NCBI GenBank assembly: GCA_030690855.1 | Contig: JAUYFR010000129.1 | Span: 1-8,296, forward strand | Direction: 5' to 3' | Length of the DNA: 8,296 bases | Source of the DNA: Gallionellaceae bacterium | GTDB lineage: Bacteria > Pseudomonadota > Gammaproteobacteria > Burkholderiales > Gallionellaceae | Part shown: positions 4,714 through 8,296 of the stretch, piece by piece | How the letters are laid out: the number at the start of each line of letters is the position of its first letter | Position numbering within the stretch: position 1 is the first letter of the stretch | Program-made: the position numbers and the translations under genes | The notes under the pieces: model-generated | Database searches by the model: none | The model's input: only the letters and a program-made list of their open reading frames with translations | What the model was told of the DNA's origin: nothing

Positions 4714-6964
4714 ATTCCGTCCTGTTAGGAGCAATCACTTCACGATTGCCGTTATGTTGCATTGCACTCACTACGCCTGCTTTTTCCATGTGCTCGATTA
4801 GACGAGCCGCACGGTTGTAGCCGATACGCAGATCACGTTGCACATAAGAAATTGAAGCGCGGCGTGATTTCAACACCAGCGCAACGGCTTGATCATAAAG
4901 CGGATCAGCTTCGGCATCTGCACCGCCATCTAGCTCCCCACCATCGCCTTGCTCATCCATCGAGGTTAAGACGCCTTCGATATAGTTCGCCTCACCTTGC
5001 GATTTGAGATACTCAATCACGCGATGCACTTCTTGATCGGACACAAAGGCGCCATGCACGCGTTGCGGATAGCCGGTGCCGGGTGGCAAATACAGCATAT
5101 CGCCTTGACCCAATAAGGCCTCTGCGCCCATTTGATCCAAAATTGTGCGCGAATCAATTTTGCTGGACACTTGAAACGCGACGCGCGTCGGCACGTTCGC
5201 TTTAATCAACCCGGTAATCACATCGACTGAGGGACGCTGCGTTGCTAACACCAAGTGAATGCCTGATGCACGCGCCTTTTGCGCCAAGCGCGCGATTAGC
5301 TCTTCCACTTTTTTACCCACCACCATCATCAGGTCGGCCAGCTCATCGATAAACACCACGATGAAGGGCAGCTCTTCTAATGCCTCTGGATTATCTGGCG
5401 TCAGCGTGAAAGGATTGGTGAGTGGCGCACCTGCTTTAACTGCATCGCGCACTTTTTGGTTATAGCCCGCCATGTTGCGCACACCCAATGCCGACATCAG
5501 CTTGTAGCGTTTATCCATTTCTTGCACGCACCAATTCAAGCCTGACGCCGCTTGGCGCATGTCGGTCACCACCGGTGCTAACAAATGCGGAATGCCTTCG
5601 TACACCGAGAGTTCCAGCATCTTCGGGTCAATCAGCAACATGCGCACTTGTTGCGGAGTCGCTTTATAAAGAAGGCTGAGAATCATTGCGTTGATACCCA
5701 CTGACTTACCTGAGCCGGTCGTACCCGCCACCAATACGTGCGGCATCTTGGCGAGATCGGCGACAACGGGTTTGCCAGAAATATCTTTACCCATCGCCAT
5801 CGTCAACATCGAGCCCATGTCGGCATAAACTTGCGAGCCCAATATTTCGGAGAGATGCACCATCTGCCGTTTGGGATTAGGCAGTTCCAACGCCATGTAA
5901 GCTTTGCCGGGAATGGTTTCTACCATCCGAATACTCACCACCGACAGCGCACGCGCCAAATCTTTCACCAGATTAATAATCTGGCTACCCTTCACACCGA
6001 CCGCTGGCTCAATCTCATAACGGGTAATTACTGGGCCGGGATAGGCCGCGACGACTTTAACTTCCACGCCGAAGTCCATCAATTTTCGCTCGATCAAACG
6101 CGAGGTAAATTCCAATGTATCCGACGAGAGCATCTCAACCGTGTGCGTAGCGGGGTCTAATAAATGCAGCGGGGGAAGTGGTGAATCGGGTAACTCTGCA
6201 AACAACGACACTTGTTTTTCTTGCTCCACACGAGTGGAGCGAGGCACTTCAACCACCGGCAATTCAATGCGAATAGGTTCGTGTTCTTCAACACGCTTTT
6301 TCTCGACCTCAACCACCGCGCTACGCTCGCTAATAGCTTGTTCGCCGATGCGCTTATCTTGCCGCGTTTGCCAAGCATTACGCATCCACAAATAAGCATC
6401 TTCGAGGCCGCCACCCAATAGATCAATAAAGCGCAACCAGGACATGCCCGTAAACAAACTAAAGCTCACCACCATCAACGTCAGCAGTAACAAAGTGGCG
6501 CCGGTATAACCCATCATCTGAGCTAGCGCGCCCCCTAATATCGCCCCCGCCATGCCGCCGGGCGCTAGTGGCAACACTACTTGCCAAGTATATAAACGCA
6601 ACGCTTCGAGTGCGCTACTGGAAAACAGCAACACGGCAAAACCCAAAATGGCGAGCCATCCTGCACGCTCACCAAATAAACTGTCTGCGCGAATATTGCG
6701 ATAAGAAGACAAGACGCGATGGAGTAGATAGACCACCCACCACCATGCAGAAAATCCAAAAATATAAAGGATGAGATCAGATAGCCATGCACCCGCGACA
6801 CCACCAGGATTGTGCGCGATGACGGCATCCGCACTGTGCGACCATGCGGAGTCAGCGGGATCATAGCCATACAACACGAGAATAAAATAGGCTGCCAGCG
6901 CCATCAGCGCAAGCCAGCGAGACTCGCGTAACAGTGCTAGTAATTTTTCGGTCAAAGGCTGCAC
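4712..6964 (-). CDS. ftsK: DNA translocase FtsK
   Basis: Septal DNA pump that clears the chromosome terminus and activates XerCD recombination at dif. The 750 residues divide as in the family. About four to five membrane segments lie within residues 15-175 (one near 18-34, others near 65-85, 103-120 and 127-172). A charged linker follows (about 195-265), then the RecA-like motor with Walker A GTTGSGKS at 414-421 and Walker B IVVFIDELADLM at 535-546. The C-terminal gamma winged helix (688-750, RRASISYVQRDLRIGYNRAA) reads KOPS sequences. It is much shorter than E. coli FtsK (1329) because the linker is short, which is normal in many bacteria. The start is GTG at 6962-6964 with no visible ribosome binding site. 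The preceding response regulator stops 7 bases upstream, so translation may be coupled. The next in-frame ATG (residue 21) would cut the first membrane segment. Confidence 0.97.
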   Translation of the reverse strand: MQPLTEKLLALLRESRWLALMALAAYFILVLYGYDPADSAWSHSADAVIAHNPGGVAGAWLSDLILYIFGFSAWWWVVYLLHRVLSSYRNIRADSLFGERAGWLAILGFAVLLFSSSALEALRLYTWQVVLPLAPGGMAGAILGGALAQMMGYTGATLLLLTLMVVSFSLFTGMSWLRFIDLLGGGLEDAYLWMRNAWQTRQDKRIGEQAISERSAVVEVEKKRVEEHEPIRIELPVVEVPRSTRVEQEKQVSLFAELPDSPLPPLHLLDPATHTVEMLSSDTLEFTSRLIERKLMDFGVEVKVVAAYPGPVITRYEIEPAVGVKGSQIINLVKDLARALSVVSIRMVETIPGKAYMALELPNPKRQMVHLSEILGSQVYADMGSMLTMAMGKDISGKPVVADLAKMPHVLVAGTTGSGKSVGINAMILSLLYKATPQQVRMLLIDPKMLELSVYEGIPHLLAPVVTDMRQAASGLNWCVQEMDKRYKLMSALGVRNMAGYNQKVRDAVKAGAPLTNPFTLTPDNPEALEELPFIVVFIDELADLMMVVGKKVEELIARLAQKARASGIHLVLATQRPSVDVITGLIKANVPTRVAFQVSSKIDSRTILDQMGAEALLGQGDMLYLPPGTGYPQRVHGAFVSDQEVHRVIEYLKSQGEANYIEGVLTSMDEQGDGGELDGGADAEADPLYDQAVALVLKSRRASISYVQRDLRIGYNRAARLIEHMEKAGVVSAMQHNGNREVIAPNRTE

Positions 6965-6971
6965 TAAGGAA

Positions 6972-7655
6972 TTAGACAGCCGAGCTGTCGAAGTCTGAAT
7001 CTATGGGAGGCAACAAACCCATACGCCTTGCTGCGCTAACCGCTTCTAAACGAGAGTTGACGCGCAAAGCTTGATACACCGCAGCCGTATGAATTTTCAC
7101 TGTGCCTTCGGCCAAGCCCATGCGCTCAGACACTTCTTTGTTGGACAGGCCTTCAGCCAGAAGCTGTAAAGTTTGCATTTGGCGTGTGGTCAAACCACTT
7201 TTGTTGATACGATCAGTGCGTTTATCTCCCCCCTGATCTATCCCCGTCATCGCTTGTTGCAACAATTGTGGTGGCAAGTAAACCCCACCATCCAACACCA
7301 TGCGCAAGGCAGAGAGCATCATTTTGCTGGAGGACATTTTGGAGATAAAACCCATCGCGCCGCATTCCATCACTTTTTCGATGTTGTCGCGCTGATCCGA
7401 GCCAGACACCACCACAAGAGGAATACTAGGGTGCGCTTTATTAAAAGTGCTAATGGCATTCACACCGTCACTACCCGGCATGTGTAAATCTAACAATGCA
7501 AGATCAAGATCAGGATGATCGGCCGCTTGCTTCATGCCATCGACAAAATTTCCAGAGTCGAACACTTCAACTGAATCGGCGAGTTGCTGTAGTACGTAGT
7601 GCATCCCATCACGAAACAGTGCGTGATCATCAACCATCAAAACTTTAATCTTCAT
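6972..7655 (-). CDS. NarL/FixJ-type response regulator (REC plus LuxR-type HTH)
   Basis: DNA-binding response regulator of 227 residues. The receiver domain (1-125) has the acidic pair D9/D10, phosphoacceptor D56 (LALLDLHMPG), switch S84 (VVVSGS) and K106. A linker leads to a LuxR-type helix-turn-helix at about 154-215 (GLTTRQMQTLQLLAEGLSNK, then EVSERMGLAEGTVKIH). All receiver key residues are present, so phosphorylation control is expected. The ATG at 7653-7655 has AAGGGG at 7666-7671. It lies just downstream of a hybrid kinase fragment and 7 bases upstream of ftsK on the same strand. The kinase is its likely partner; its targets cannot be read from this window. Confidence 0.93.
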   Translation of the reverse strand: MKIKVLMVDDHALFRDGMHYVLQQLADSVEVFDSGNFVDGMKQAADHPDLDLALLDLHMPGSDGVNAISTFNKAHPSIPLVVVSGSDQRDNIEKVMECGAMGFISKMSSSKMMLSALRMVLDGGVYLPPQLLQQAMTGIDQGGDKRTDRINKSGLTTRQMQTLQLLAEGLSNKEVSERMGLAEGTVKIHTAAVYQALRVNSRLEAVSAARRMGLLPPIDSDFDSSAV

Positions 7656-7713
7656 GTGGTTCCCACCCCTTATTCAAACTCTTGAACGAAACCCCTCTCT
7701 CTAACTAGCCATT

Positions 7714-7743
7714 CGACTAAGCACGGTCAAACCGTGCAAGTCG
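7714..7743. repeat. Hairpin in the kinase to response-regulator gap
   Basis: A 7-bp stem GCACGGT/ACCGTGC (7721-7727, 7731-7737) with loop CAA is extended by an outer CGACT/AGTCG pairing (7714-7718, 7739-7743) across a small internal loop. No T-run follows on the minus strand, so an intrinsic terminator is unlikely. It may be an operator or an mRNA stability or attenuation element. The rest of the 175-base gap (7656-7830) shows only the response-regulator ribosome binding site. Confidence 0.5.
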
Positions 7744-7830
7744 CTGGTTATCCCTCAAGCGGAGTAAAGAACAAACGAAAAAAGCAACACTCAACCCTTG
7801 CTTGCAATCATACCATCACCCACTGTGGGC

Positions 7831-8296
7831 TCAACTTTCACCATGCAAGGAAAAATACATCATGGTGCGTAGCCGTGATGGGGCGATCGGCTTATGTAGC
7901 AACATCGCGCCACTGGCATTAATGTTCCGTAGCGCCTCAGGTGCAGTATCGCCGGTTAAGACAAGCGCTGGCACCCCTCCGCCCCATAACTCCCGCAGAC
8001 GCTTAATCACATGCACGGCCGTCTCACCATTTGGCAATCGATAATCACATACCAACAAATCAGGGCTCTGGCGTGCCGCCTCTAACATACGCAACATCTC
8101 ATTAGACTCCTCCGCAGCAAACACGCGACAACCCCACTCTTCCATTGAGTCCGTCAGCATCATCCGAATATCGGGGTCATCCTCCACCAGCGCCACCACT
8201 ACACCGCGCAAGTCATGCCGCGAATGTGTAATCACAAAAGGTTGCGCAAGTTTTTCGACATCGCCTCTCTCTATATCAAAAGAAAATATAGAGCCT
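7831..8296 (-). CDS. Hybrid sensor histidine kinase, C-terminal part only
   Basis: The frame is open from the right edge to TGA at 7831-7833 (154 residues visible). Its first residues, GSIFSFDIERG, match the last strand of a histidine-kinase ATPase domain. After a ~20-residue linker comes a receiver domain with the acidic pair in LVEDDPD (residues 39-40 of the fragment), phosphoacceptor D84 (LLVCDYRLPNG), T114 (LVLTGD) and K135 (LLHKPI). A GTG at 8233-8235 could start a stand-alone receiver, but the kinase-like sequence upstream in the same frame makes a hybrid kinase more likely. It probably works with the response regulator just downstream. The sensor part and its signal lie outside the window. 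Confidence 0.78.
   Translation of the reverse strand, partial: GSIFSFDIERGDVEKLAQPFVITHSRHDLRGVVVALVEDDPDIRMMLTDSMEEWGCRVFAAEESNEMLRMLEAARQSPDLLVCDYRLPNGETAVHVIKRLRELWGGGVPALVLTGDTAPEALRNINASGAMLLHKPIAPSRLRTMMYFSLHGES

Noticed and set aside
7831..8235. Stand-alone receiver protein starting at the GTG at 8235
   Set aside because: The same frame continues upstream with the end of a kinase ATPase domain (GSIFSFDIERG), so a hybrid kinase is the better reading.

Overview
The window reads as proteobacterial, most likely betaproteobacterial. It carries the conserved block ftsK-lolA-rarA-serS, all on the minus strand and in the same order as in E. coli. The SerS and RarA sequences and the short (750-residue) FtsK fit Betaproteobacteria (Nitrosomonadales-like) best. 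That placement rests on remembered family sequences, not on a search. Base composition is near 50% GC except for the first ~200 bases.

Layout in order of transcription (right to left). The C-terminal end of a hybrid sensor histidine kinase enters at the right edge (7831-8296). After a 175-base gap holding a hairpin comes a NarL/FixJ-type response regulator (6972-7655). Only 7 bases later ftsK begins (4712-6964). A 115-base inverted-repeat element fills most of the ftsK-lolA gap, and lolA follows (3954-4565). Between lolA and rarA, usually adjacent, sits a KilA-N domain gene (2893-3738) surrounded by unusual palindromes. Then come rarA (1369-2754), a REP doublet (REPIN) exactly filling the rarA-serS gap, and serS (1-1294), which runs off the left edge.

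The core genes have linked housekeeping roles: chromosome segregation at the septum (FtsK), lipoprotein export (LolA), replication-fork maintenance (RarA) and tRNA charging (SerS). The two-component pair upstream of ftsK is probably a local addition, and its closeness suggests shared transcription.

The most unusual content is the repeat load. (1) A 72-base REPIN lies inside the rarA coding sequence. It is a multiple of three, has no stop, and adds 24 residues between the AAA+ core and sensor 2. (2) A second REPIN fits between the rarA stop and the serS ribosome binding site. (3) A perfect 62-base palindrome lies upstream of the KilA-N gene, and a 40-base near-perfect palindrome with the same CGAATTCG core lies inside it. 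(4) Two hairpins downstream of the KilA-N gene share a heptamer loop, while their stems differ by paired changes.

The first ~200 bases are suspect. GC jumps to about 68%, SerS stops looking betaproteobacterial, and after motif 3 the frame becomes an unrelated propeller-like sequence. This looks like an assembly chimera at a contig end rather than biology.
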